Below the pieces are notes generated by a model. That model was not told where the DNA came from, did no database searches, and saw only the letters and a list, made by a program, of their open reading frames with translations. From Euryodendron excelsum (taxonomy: Eukaryota > Streptophyta > Magnoliopsida > Ericales > Pentaphylacaceae): DNA of 64,000 bases. Both the position numbers and the translations under genes were made by a program. The stretch spans positions 31,019,318 to 31,083,317 of the forward strand of contig CM065379.1 in the NCBI GenBank assembly GCA_033060915.1, in the 5' to 3' direction. This document shows positions 48,683 through 58,900 of the stretch, piece after piece (position 1 is the stretch's first letter; the number at the start of each line of letters is the position of its first letter).

Positions 48683-48718
48683 CTACGACTGACCTGATTC
48701 CCCCAAAGGGATACGTAG
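48683..48718 (+). other. Conserved LTR hairpin (CTACG...CGTAG)
   Basis: Outer arms CTACG (48683-48687) and CGTAG (48714-48718), inner arms TCCC and GGGA around 48699-48711. The block from TGGTCCGAAC to GTGCGGTCAC recurs in LTRs A, C, D, E, G, I and both J copies. Some copies show compensating changes. Confidence 0.6.
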
Positions 48719-49347
48719 GCAACCTTCATAGGTGCGGTCACAATACTTTTCAAACTTTCAATTCCACCCTCATGGGTGCGGTTTCCAAAGTCTTTCCAAA
48801 TCTCGAATTCCAATCTATTTTCAAAATTCCAATTTCAAAATTTCTATTTTCAAATTTGTATTTTTAAATTTTCATATTTTCCAATTTTAATTCCATTTCT
48901 TCAAATTTATTTTCAAATCAAATCAATTTCTTTTCAAATCAATTTATATTTTCCAATTCTCTTATCTTGGACGTGCATATTATGCATCATATTAGTTTGG
49001 TTTTTTTTTTTTTTAAAAAAACATTGTTTTTCTAAAGTGAATAGCGTTGAACATATGTTAATTAAGGACTCTCATAGGTGAATCTAGGGTAGATTGACAT
49101 GTAGGTACCGAAAGGGCGGGGTAGGGTGATAGCTTAGTGCGTCTTCCCTACATGTAACCAACCTCCGAATCTCGATCACTATTTTCAAAGACCAAAACGG
49201 AGTTATTTTTCAAAAAAGGGCGAAATATTTTCCAAAGGTTGCCAAACAACCCGTTTTCCTAAAAAAACCCTCTCCTGGAGATATTTTCAAAATCGTTTTT
49301 CCAAAACCCTAAGTGTAGTCTTCGGATTATTCTTAGTTTTTAGGTGA

Positions 49348-49517
49348 CCTAACTCACCTTAATCAAGTTAGGTGGCAACTCCGAATCTTTTTCAAAAGCC
49401 CTTTATTTAAATCTATTTTTCAATTCAAACCTAGTCGCACTCATTCTTCTAGGAGGGTGAGTTCTAACGAGAGAGTACAACATTTTTCCCGCTTGTGTGA
49501 GTATTCCTCGAGTGCGA
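49348..49517 (+). other. U5-terminal structured segment next to primer-binding site
   Basis: Hairpin CCTAACT/AGTTAGG (49348-49372) overlaps a competing hairpin AGGTGA/TCACCT. Downstream, a near-palindrome ACTCATTCTT/GGAGGGTGAGT (49439-49462) competes with a long-range pairing TCGCACTC (49435-49442) with GAGTGCGA (49510-49517). Confidence 0.5.
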
Positions 49518-49536
49518 AAAATCTGGGCGCGACAGC

Positions 49537-49554
49537 TGGCGACTTCGCTGGGGA
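49537..49554 (+). promoter_or_regulatory. Element J primer-binding site
   Basis: TGGCGACTTCGCTGGGGA begins two bases after the LTR terminus. It fits the site style of Tat/Ogre elements; tRNA-Arg is the expected primer from that lineage, not tested here. Confidence 0.8.
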
Positions 49555-51026
49555 CACTTAGAGGGTTAGGCCGTTAGTCATGTCTCTTTACCCTTTACCC
49601 ATGTAGAGTCTTCAATTAACTTGGTTCAATCCTATTCACTTTAAATCTTCAAAACCAAATTTTTAAAATTGTTTTAAAAAAAAAAAACAAGCATTTACTC
49701 ATATTATCTTGTATTATGTTTGTCATCCACATACTGACACTTGCATCTTTGTTTTGTAGGTACACGTTTTGTTTAAATTTTATTAACTGCTTTGCATGAA
49801 TGTGATGTACAGGATGAATGAGAGTTGTTAGGCCCTTTCCTCCACTTTTAAAAATCACACACACACTACATGTGCACTTGCATTCTGCATACTTACATAC
49901 CCTGATATGTCCTTTCTAGTTAGAAAGGGGGAACGGTATATTGGTTGTGGGCAAGATGCTGTGTCAGTTTCTTCGCCTACGGCCTCTTGATGGTTCCCCC
50001 GCTCGGATCACCAACCGATCATGGCACCACCTCAGGGAGTGGGCCTAGGTTTGAAGATCCGGGGACCGAGCCTTTTTAGGACGCATTAGTCAACCCTCAA
50101 CCTTATACTCATATAGACACCATGCATAGCCGAACCTCTGCCGGATTTAAGACACGAGCACCGTTTTCAAAATCACGGAGGAAAGGACGACTGCTCTTAC
50201 TTTTATTTATACCTGTTTATTCCTGCTGTTATAATGCTTGTATTTATAATGTTATAATGCCTATCTAACTGTTCATGCATGCATATTTACTTCAATTGTA
50301 CCTTTTCTCCTTATACTTTTTGCATATTCATATTCATGCATTCAATATCCCATGTCAAGTTAAGAGTTTCAAGTAACTCAAGTCACTGCATTCTCATGCA
50401 TATGATCAACCCATTGAGAGTGACACCAACGTTACTCTCCCTTGCATTAAACCTACCCAAACCCTAAGGGTTCCCGCGTAACCCTAAGGACTCATTACAT
50501 GCATCTCGATTCATTCCATAAGAGGGGCTCCAATCCCTCTATGCTCACGAAGATAGGGTTGCCAAGAAGACAAGGGGCAATCAGTCAATAAGGTCTCTCA
50601 GCGACCTCCTCGACATCAAATCCAAGGAAGGCGAATCCGAAGACTCAAGAGTAGTTTAAGGTTTCCCTTTGTAAAAGTAGATAGGTGGAAGTCCAAAGGA
50701 AAATGTTCCCCCTCCCCCTATTAAAATGTATTTCAATTCTTTTGTATCTCAAACCCAAAATTTAATGTACTTCTTTATTTTTATGAATGAATACATGGAT
50801 GATTGAAGGTTCCTACCTGACGGTAAGGTGTCTGCATACAGGGGCAAATCCTCTATCTCCAAAAGTGAGCCAATACATCATGATTAGTTTCCCTCCTAAA
50901 AAGGGGCACCCTAGGACATGCATTGCATAAAGCTTTCTAAAAACCAAAAACTGACTTGGGACTTGTGTTTTTGTCTTTGTCTTTCTTCCTCTTCTATTTC
51001 TATTTACAAAAGTCATCTTGCACTAA
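49555..51026 (+). other. Element J untranslated leader
   Basis: About 1.5 kb with no frame of note. A pyrimidine-rich stretch at 50962-51003 ends in TTTACAAAAG, a possible splice acceptor before gag. Another acceptor-like TTTGTTTTGTAG is near 49748-49759. No extra upstream protein frame, known from some Ogre elements, is visible. Confidence 0.6.
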
Positions 51027-51152
51027 GTCAACATTACTCCCAAGAAAGGGCAACATCCACCTAGGGATCCCATTATTACCCAACTAAGAGCATCACTGAC
51101 GGCTGCTAACCCTGAAGAATCCTCTCAACTCTCTCGAGAGGAGGTCAACGAA

Positions 51153-52460
51153 ATGAGGAATAAGATGGATGAGGTGCTCAAACTCATGCAGACTATGGTC
51201 ATGAAGGATGCTACTGTAGTCCCGTCATCATCTATGACTTCATCCAAGGACCCTGAACCCGCCAATCCAAGGGTCATGCTTCAGTCCGACAACGCAGGGA
51301 GGACTAAGGAAGATGCCAAAGGGATCAACACTAAAGAACATGACATTATGTTGCTTTCACATGCCGTACAGAAGACTTCCCTAGATCCTCTCAGTTTGAA
51401 AATCCAAGGTCTAGAGGATTCACTGCGAAGTCTCCATGGCCATAACAGTTATGGGTCTACTTCCTGCGATGAGCTCTGCTTCTTTCCAAATCACCCGAGA
51501 CCTGCTAAGTTCAAAATGCCCGACTTCCAGAGGTGTGATGGCACTGGTGACCCTATCGCTCATCTTCACATGTATGCCGGGGCACTGAGTGGTTATGGCA
51601 ACGATCCGAAACTCCTTATGCAACTGTTCCAACATAGTCTCACTGGGTCAGCTTTGCAGTGGTTTGCCCGTCTAGACCTAAGGAGGATCACCACCTGGAT
51701 TGAGCTAGTCAATGCATTTAAAGCCCAATATCGCCACAACATAGACCTCACTACTGACCGTTGGTCCTTGATGGCAATGAGTAAGGGAGAGAAAGAAAGT
51801 TTCAAAAGCTATGCCCTTAGATGGAGAGAAGCAGCAGCACAAGTCAATCCCCCTTTAGAAGATAAGGAATATGTTCAATTGTTCATACACACCTTCTCGG
51901 GCATATATTACGAAAAGCTCTACATGAGTGTTGGGAGAAACTTTTCTGAGCTTATCATGCAAGGGGAGATAATAGAAAATGGCCTAAAAATTGGAAGGAT
52001 CGTTGACCCCTATGCTAAACAAGTTTCTGCAAGATTAGCAAGGAAGGCGCCCACAACATCGGAAATGGGTCGAAAGGAGGGAGAAGTGTGTGCCATCTTG
52101 CTCGCTCAACAACCGCAATGTCACCCCCAACACCAATCTCAGACCCCCGTGGCTACTCAAGCACCTACCTCCGGGCCCATCACAGCCCAGCAACATCTCA
52201 ACCCCAATAAGAAGGCCCGCCGACGTCGTGCCTTTTCCCCTCTAACTTGCACCCAAACAAAGGCTTATCATGACCTCTTACAGGCCAACCTTTTGACCTC
52301 TATACCTGCTCCACCGTTGCCAAATCCTTTACCCCCTACTTTTGATCCGACCCTTGTTTGTGAGTACCATTCTGGAAGACAGGGGCATGACACTGAGCAT
52401 TGTCTCTTCCTGAAGCATAACATACAAGATTTGATCGACGCTGGAATCATCATCACCTAA
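51153..52460 (+). CDS. Element J Gag protein (Tat/Ogre type)
   Basis: A 435-residue intact frame encoding the capsid-nucleocapsid precursor that would package element RNA in cytoplasmic particles. The N-terminal 100 residues are polar. The Ty3-type gag core spans about 118-290 (KMPDFQRCDGTGDPIAHL, LTGSALQWF at 163-171, a region with YALRWREAA). The C-terminus carries a variant zinc knuckle at 403-417 in the form C-x2-H-x5-H-x4-C, followed by a helix-like LKHNIQDLIDAG. The frame is open upstream to 51027 without another ATG, and residues such as TAANPEESSQLSREE look coding. The true start may therefore lie upstream or in a spliced leader exon. It ends with TAA at 52458; no protease or polymerase follows. 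Confidence 0.85.
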   Translation: MRNKMDEVLKLMQTMVMKDATVVPSSSMTSSKDPEPANPRVMLQSDNAGRTKEDAKGINTKEHDIMLLSHAVQKTSLDPLSLKIQGLEDSLRSLHGHNSYGSTSCDELCFFPNHPRPAKFKMPDFQRCDGTGDPIAHLHMYAGALSGYGNDPKLLMQLFQHSLTGSALQWFARLDLRRITTWIELVNAFKAQYRHNIDLTTDRWSLMAMSKGEKESFKSYALRWREAAAQVNPPLEDKEYVQLFIHTFSGIYYEKLYMSVGRNFSELIMQGEIIENGLKIGRIVDPYAKQVSARLARKAPTTSEMGRKEGEVCAILLAQQPQCHPQHQSQTPVATQAPTSGPITAQQHLNPNKKARRRRAFSPLTCTQTKAYHDLLQANLLTSIPAPPLPNPLPPTFDPTLVCEYHSGRQGHDTEHCLFLKHNIQDLIDAGIIIT

Positions 52461-55221
52461 GGGAGGAACCACACGATGAAGCATAGAAGAAATTGGTGTG
52501 ATTCTAGGACCTCTCTGAAGGGCTTTTTCCAAAGTGCAATAAAAAGGGAAGTTTTCATAAAATTCGTCTGTTTTCTTTTCATCTCTCTATTTCTCGCATA
52601 TCTTCTTTAAATAAACATTGCATGCCATGTAATCATATTTCTAAATGAAAAGGTGTAGTTTCTAGTTCATCCCCTTTGTCTCATACTCTTGTGGATGATT
52701 ATTACTTTTAGGGATTCTTCCCCATTTTGGTAAATAACTCAATTTAAAGGATGGGATAGCATGGGCAATCCATTTAAAAGGGGTGAAAACCTTGGAGAGA
52801 CTGAGAGAGAGTGTGAGAGATAGGACGAAGGCAATCTCAACAAAGAAGTGCGAATTCTATTGAAAATGCGACACTTGCATGATATCCTGGCTAGGCGATG
52901 GGTAACCGAGTCCCCAAAATGATGAGAAGCCATTGTTCTATTTATCCTAAATAAACACTACCCCTTGCTCTGCCCACTAGAGCCGTAACTGATTTTTATT
53001 CAAATGTCCCCAAACCAATAACCATCCCCCACACCAGGGTAAGCACAGAGTAGTTGATTTAATAGAATATGTAGGGATTCATTGGCCGAAACACATCATC
53101 CCTAGAAATATTGTCTAAATTTTGTACAAAGGCTTTATGGACTAAGCAATTCAATTTGAAATGATTAGAGGCCCTCAATTCTATTACCATACACAAAAAT
53201 ATTCCCTTTGCTTAAACCACTAGTGCCTCGCAAGAAGCGGAAGTTTTCTTTTTGTTAACCCCGATCCGAAACCATCCCCCTACACTGGGGCAGTCAGGAA
53301 GTAGAAGATCTGGTAGAAAACGTCATCAACCATCAAGCTGAAGTAACGTGAAGGCTCTATGGATCAATCAATCTTGTTCAAAATGAAGAAAGGCCCTCAT
53401 TTCATTTCCCATACAGTTAAAAGCAACCATTGTCAAACCTATTGAGCTGGTTACCTTTCCTTTCAGAAAACACCCCAACCTAGGGATCACTGTCCACAAT
53501 GGGTTAAATCGAAATGCTAAGGAAAGGATCTGAGAGAAAGAAGTTGTAGAAATGTTTGTCCCGTCAAAAGCAATAAGAAAGGAAGGAAAAAAAAAACAAA
53601 AGAAGCATATCAGAGAAAAGACTGAAAAAGAACCATGTTGTGCTATAAAGCTGGAAGTCAAGAGAAAAGAAAACAAAAGAAAAAAGAAAAGGGGCAAGTG
53701 TCAGACTTAAAAGGTTAAAAGTTACAAGAAAGTTCAACTCCTTTTGTAAAAGAGGAAGTTCAAAGGTGATCCTAGGTAACAAAGCCACCAAGTAGAAGTA
53801 ATAGGTTTGAGCCTTTACCCTTTCTTATAAAAACCCGAAACCGTGGCCTACATTACGACCCTATTAAAGTCCTCTCCGATTGAAAAGGATTGCTTGATCT
53901 AAATGAGCCAGATGTGTTGCTGAAACTAGAGGAGGATATTAGGGGACGAAACCCCGCTGGAAGACCGACTAAGGATGGTGTGGATCTAAACCCTACTAGA
54001 AACAACATCGAATTTGAGCCTGCACATCCTTTTCATTCATAAATCCCTTAACCTAGCCTACGTTACGGTCCAAATTAAAGTCCTCTCTGATCAGAGAAAA
54101 TTGCTTAGTCCAAATAAGCCTGAACAATACCAAGACAACTAGGCTAAGAAAGGAGAATTGGAAGGAAATGCAAGTAGCAATCTCTTGCTCCAAGATGTGC
54201 TCAAATGGTTTCGGTTTAAACAACCCACTAAAAGAAGATCTCTGAGTCTGAATATCCCTTTATTTCTTACAACCCCTAAACCCAGCCTACATTACGGTCC
54301 TGAAAGAAGTCTTCTTAGATTGAGGGCTTAGCTATTTATCGCTCTGCAAAGGGCATGCGAGTTGTCGCTCGAGCCATGGTGGCATTTTGGAGATCTGAGA
54401 GAGAAAACCAAGTGAGATCAGAAAAACCCCAAACAGCAACCCTGTAGAAAGTAGGGATAAAATAGCAAACCAAACGGTCAAGATCCCTGGAGAATGGTGC
54501 AAATGCTATCACACCCCGATATGAATGGGACAAAACTAAATGGGGCAGAATCCTGAGAAGGAACAGAATCCTTAGAGTATGGGCCCAAGGGGCAATCCTG
54601 GGGTTTTCTTTGTAAATAGTTTATACACATGTAATACTGATACATCCATGACATGTATAACCTGTACATCCATTTGGATTCTTGTGTAGTGTGTATCTAT
54701 CCATGCATTCAACTGCTCTCCTGTATGAACCTGTTCATTTGTAAGGAAGTAGGTTGTGCATTTAATTCAATTTTTGCATAAATCCATGCATTTATTACAA
54801 AAAAAAAAAGAGGGGACATCGCATTTAATTCCATTCCTATATATGCATGCATTCAATTCCACTTTTGCGTGAACCTCTGCAGTTATAAAAAGTAGGACAC
54901 GCATTCAATTATATTCTTATCTAAACTATGCGCATTCATAAAAATAGAACATGCATCTAATCATGTGTGCAGTCATGAAAAATAAATATATATATATATA
55001 TATATACGACATGCGTTCACCCTTTACCATGGCATTTTTAAATCATTTTTGTACAAAACTCACCCTATGTCTTTCTCTCTCTCCCAAATAGGAAATAAGG
55101 AACAAGGTAAAGTACAAAATGGAGCTACAAAGCCATCCTGTGATCAAGTAACCTTAGACATCTTCAATATTGGCATACACCTCAGCAAGTTTAGACTTCC
55201 CTAGCTGACAAAAAGCAAGGA
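52461..55221 (+). other. Element J region where pol is missing
   Basis: No protease, RT, RNase H or integrase motif is seen in any frame. It holds long imperfect tandem repeats: two copies of about 250 bases (around 52960-53480; shared AACCATCCCCCACACCAGGG-like block and AGGCCCTCA) and three of about 215-235 bases (around 53829, 54044, 54277; shared CCTACATTACGGTCC and AAGTC). There is a TA microsatellite near 54983-55006. Short frames here are not supported. Confidence 0.7.
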
Positions 55222-55249
55222 ATGGGGCAATGGCCCACCCTCGACCTCC

Positions 55250-55820
55250 CTAACCAACCTTGGACTTCCCCAGTGGAGCAGCGTTTCGCCAGACGGAGTG
55301 CCGGTTCAAGAGGTATCAGCATTCAACCTTGGAATTCCCCGGTGGAGCAGCGTTTCGCCAGACGGAGTGCCGATTCAAGAGGTATCAGCATTCAACCTTG
55401 GACTTCCCCAGTGGAGCAGCGTTTCGCCAGACGGAGTGCCGGTTCAAGAGGTATCAGCATTCAACCTTGGACTTCCCCAGTGGAGCAGCGTTTCGCCAGA
55501 CGGAGTGCCGGTTCAAGAGGTATCAGCATTCAACCTTGGGATTCACCAGCAGAGCAGCGTTTCGCCAGACAGAGTGCCGGTTCAAGAGGTATCAGCATTC
55601 AGCCTTAGACTTCCCCAGTGGAGCAGCGTTTCGCCAGACGGAGTGCCGGATCAAGATGTATCAGCAATCAACCTTGGATGTCCCTAAAGGAGCAGTGTTT
55701 CACCAGACAGAGTACTAGTGCAAGATGCGTCAATTCCCCCCAGAGGAGCATTGTTCTACCAGATGGAGCGCCAGTTCAAGGAGCATTAATTCCCCAGAAG
55801 AGTGTCATTTTTACCAGATA
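55250..55820 (+). repeat. 69-base minisatellite before the 3' LTR
   Basis: Six highly similar units, marked by GTTTCGCC at 55283, 55352, 55421, 55490, 55559 and 55628, then about three decayed units. Each contains GAGCAGCGTTTCGCCAGAC and GGTTCAAGAGGTATCAGC. Because 69 is divisible by 3, all forward frames stay open; this is not evidence of coding. Tandem repeats in this position are known in Ogre-type elements. Confidence 0.85.
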
Positions 55821-55889
55821 AAATACCAAGCATCGACCAGCTACTCAAGGTAACTGTTCTTTCAATTCCTATTATTTTCAAGTCCCTCC

Positions 55890-55969
55890 GATCGCCTCGC
55901 GGTCAACATGGGGCTCTTACTTAATCGTTTTCTGTCTTTGACAAGCAAAGACAGAAAAAGAGGGGCTGC
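55890..55969 (+). promoter_or_regulatory. Element J polypurine tract with overlapping hairpin
   Basis: A 13-bp perfect inverted repeat TTTTCTGTCTTTG / CAAAGACAGAAAA with loop ACAAG (55928-55958) overlaps the purine tract ACAGAAAAAGAGGGGC. A 6-3-6 palindrome GATCGC-CTC-GCGGTC lies at 55890-55904. Both recur before LTRs I and D. Confidence 0.75.
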
Positions 55970-58900
55970 TGTAAGCACTCCATTTTTGCCCGCTCGGCAA
56001 TCTCCGAGCTGACCAAGCTCACTTTCACACATCACATGCATATTTAGACTCTAAGCCCGCCTTTTTAATTTGAATTTAGTCCACCAATCGCTTCTCGGGC
56101 CCGTAGGGCCCACTTGAAGCTAAATGACCGTTTTGCCCCTAGGCATCCGAATGCCCCGGGAACCACACCGGCTCTGGGTATCAAACCGGTAACCCTCTGA
56201 GATTAGTTCTTATAGTATTCTCAACCTTCCTTTACCTTTTCGGATCATTCCGAGTCAGTTCCGGCCAACCCGGTGCGAAATGACCATTTTGCCCCTAGTG
56301 GGCCGGTCTCCTTTTCCGACCACGCCGGCTCTGGGAATCAAACCGGCAACCTCTGGGAACATTCTAAATAATGTTTCCAGATCCCAAGTCTTCTTCCGGG
56401 ACAATCCGAGTTCGCCCCGGCAGCTTCCTAGTCCGATTGACCGTTTTGCCCCTAAAGGCCCGGTCAACCTTTTCGACACATTTTGTCCTCACTTTTCAAG
56501 TTAAAAACCTCCAGGACACTATTTTAAGTGTTTCTGCTTCTTTCTGGCCTTCTGGGTCATTCCCGGCTCCTTCAAATCATTCCCGGACTTTCCAAAGACA
56601 CTCCTAGTGAAGCCAGGCTAAAGATTGCATGGTAGTCACTAGTACAGGCGCCCAAATCTAGTCAAAGATACGTTGCTTACCGACCTTAAACCTTTCCTAA
56701 TTGGCTGGCGCCACTAGTAGTGGCGCCAAGCCAAAAAATGGCCTGGCGCCACTCCTAGTGGCGCCAGTGTAAAATTTGGCTTGGCTCCACTGCAACAGGC
56801 GCCAGTATTGTCCAGCCTCTATAAATACAGAGCCTCATTCAACGTGAAAAGGGTCTGCAAACTTAACCTAAAAATCCTATATTTTGATATACAGAGCTCG
56901 AGCACCTCCTAAACCCTAGCCTCCCTAGGTTTTCCAAACCCTAGTCACCCTACACCAAACCCTAGCCTCTTATACACTTATACACTCCCCCATACACTTA
57001 TACACTAGACTTTCAACCATTCTTTGAAGATTTGAAGAGCTGCCATCTAAAGCTTGAAAACAACTCTTGAAGATTGAAGACGAAGATCAAGACGAAGACC
57101 GAAGACTGCACGACGCGCAAAATAAAAAAGACATACGGTAGGCTTTCTATTTAAATTTTCGCACTTCCCCCCTCTCTCTTCTCTCTCCTAACCCACTTGG
57201 GTTTTCTCTATTTTAATCCCCCATCTCTTCCCCCCCCCCCCCCTCCCCCCCTTTCTTTGCATGCTTGAAATAAGGGGATTCCCGGTCCATGTGTAGGATT
57301 GGGCTATTGGAGAGTCACCGTGTCGGGGGTTTTCTTCTAGTCTAACCAAAGACCACGTGGGTCCGGCCCCCTTGATTTTGTGGTGAAGCCTTAACCTTAT
57401 ATGTTCACGACCCAAAATAGCATTGTGCATATCATAGCCTTGCATCTTCCAAAAACCGTTTTCAAAGTTGTTTTTCAAAACGTTTTCAAACTTGTTTTCA
57501 AAATCGTTTTCAAAAACTTGTTTTCAAAATCACAATTCTAGGGTGATTCTAGCCTTTCCATGGCTAGGGTTGCTTTAGGAAAGTGTTACATTAAAAGTGA
57601 CCTTTTTGGTCTATATTTTCAAATCTTATTGTTTTCCAAAACCACTTTCTTAAAGTGGTTCTAGCCCTCTTATGGCTAGAATCGCTTTAGGAAAGTGAGA
57701 CATTTTCATACCTTCTAAAAACTCTCTTTTCAAAAAGTCTTTCTTCCTAAAAATATCTTTTTAACATACTTTCCTAAAACCCTCCTCTCCAAAATTGTTT
57801 TCTAAAAACTCCCTTCCAAAATCTATTTTTCAAAACTCCCTTTTTCAACTCCTTTCCAAAATCCTCTCCTTAAAATCCATTTTCTAAAAACGTTCCCCAA
57901 AAATCTTTCCAAAAAATCTTTTTAACAATCTTCTACCAAAAACCTTTTCCAAAAATCTTTCCGAAAACTCTCTTTCCAAAATCTTTCCTCTACAAACTAC
58001 TTTCTAAGATTTTCCTTCCAAAACCTTCGTTTCTAAAAAAAACACACTTTCCAAAAACTCTTTCCTTAGAGCCCAAATCAAGCCCTAGAACCCACAATTA
58101 GAGAAACCCTGATTTTCTTTCCAAAAACATGGTCTTCAAATTTTACTCCAAACCTAGGTTTCCAAAACGTCTAGTTTTCACATCCAAACTATACATGTTT
58201 CCAAAACCTCTTTTCTATGTCAAAACTATAATTTTTCAAAACAAGGGTTTCTAGAATCTCCCTTTCCAAATCCTTGTCAAATCAAATCTTCCCTTTAAGA
58301 AACCAGATCCAATCTCCCCGTTTAGGAAACTAGATCCCGTCCTCCCTTTTTGGAAACAAAATCAAATCTATTCTTTTAGAAACCAAATCCAATCCCTTCC
58401 TAATCCAAACCTTTCTTAATTCAATTCCTTCCTAAACCATAAGTTTCCTAAACCTAAACTCTAAATCTTTCTTTAAATTTCAAAATCCAACCCTTTCCTA
58501 ATTCAAATCCTTCCTAAACTTCCACTTTCCTAAACCTTAAGTTTCCAAAACTTGAACATAAAAATCTTTCCTAAATTTTAAAACTCAACTTTCAAATCTT
58601 TCCTAATTCAACCCTTTCCTAATTCTACCATCTTTTCGAATCTTAACTTTTCAAACCAAAGTTTTCAAACTCAAACCTTTCCTAATTTCAAGATTTTCTA
58701 AAATTCAAAATCTAAAACTTTCTAAATCTTAAACTTTCTAAATGTCAAATCTTTCTAAAATTCTAAGTTTTCTAAATTCAAAACTTTCTTAAGTTAAATC
58801 TTTCTAAACCTAAATCTTTCCAAATCTAAAACTTTTCTAAACTCAAAACTTTCTTAATTTAAGACTTTCTTAAGTTGAAACTTTCTTAATTCAAACATTT

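Larger units (their letters stand above)
45341..49534 (+). repeat. Element J 5' LTR (4.2 kb)
   Basis: TGTAAGCACCCC to CTGGGCGCGACA. U3 has three 156-base modules with TTTTGCCCCT (45502, 45658, 45815 approximately). Palindromes and TATA box lie at 46077-46198. Telo-box-like AAACCCTA sites follow the TATA box (46280-46345), then a C-rich tract near 46605 and a G-poor tract 47090-48650. Conserved hairpins are at 48683-48718 and 49348-49372. Short frames inside are incidental. Confidence 0.9.

Noticed and set aside
48670..48740. tRNA-like or known structured RNA gene
   Set aside because: The block forms a hairpin but has no cloverleaf, anticodon arm or T-loop consensus; it is a conserved LTR segment.
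55222..55718. Three long overlapping forward frames resembling a repeat protein
   Set aside because: All come from a 69-base unit divisible by three with no stop in any phase; there is no start context or homology.
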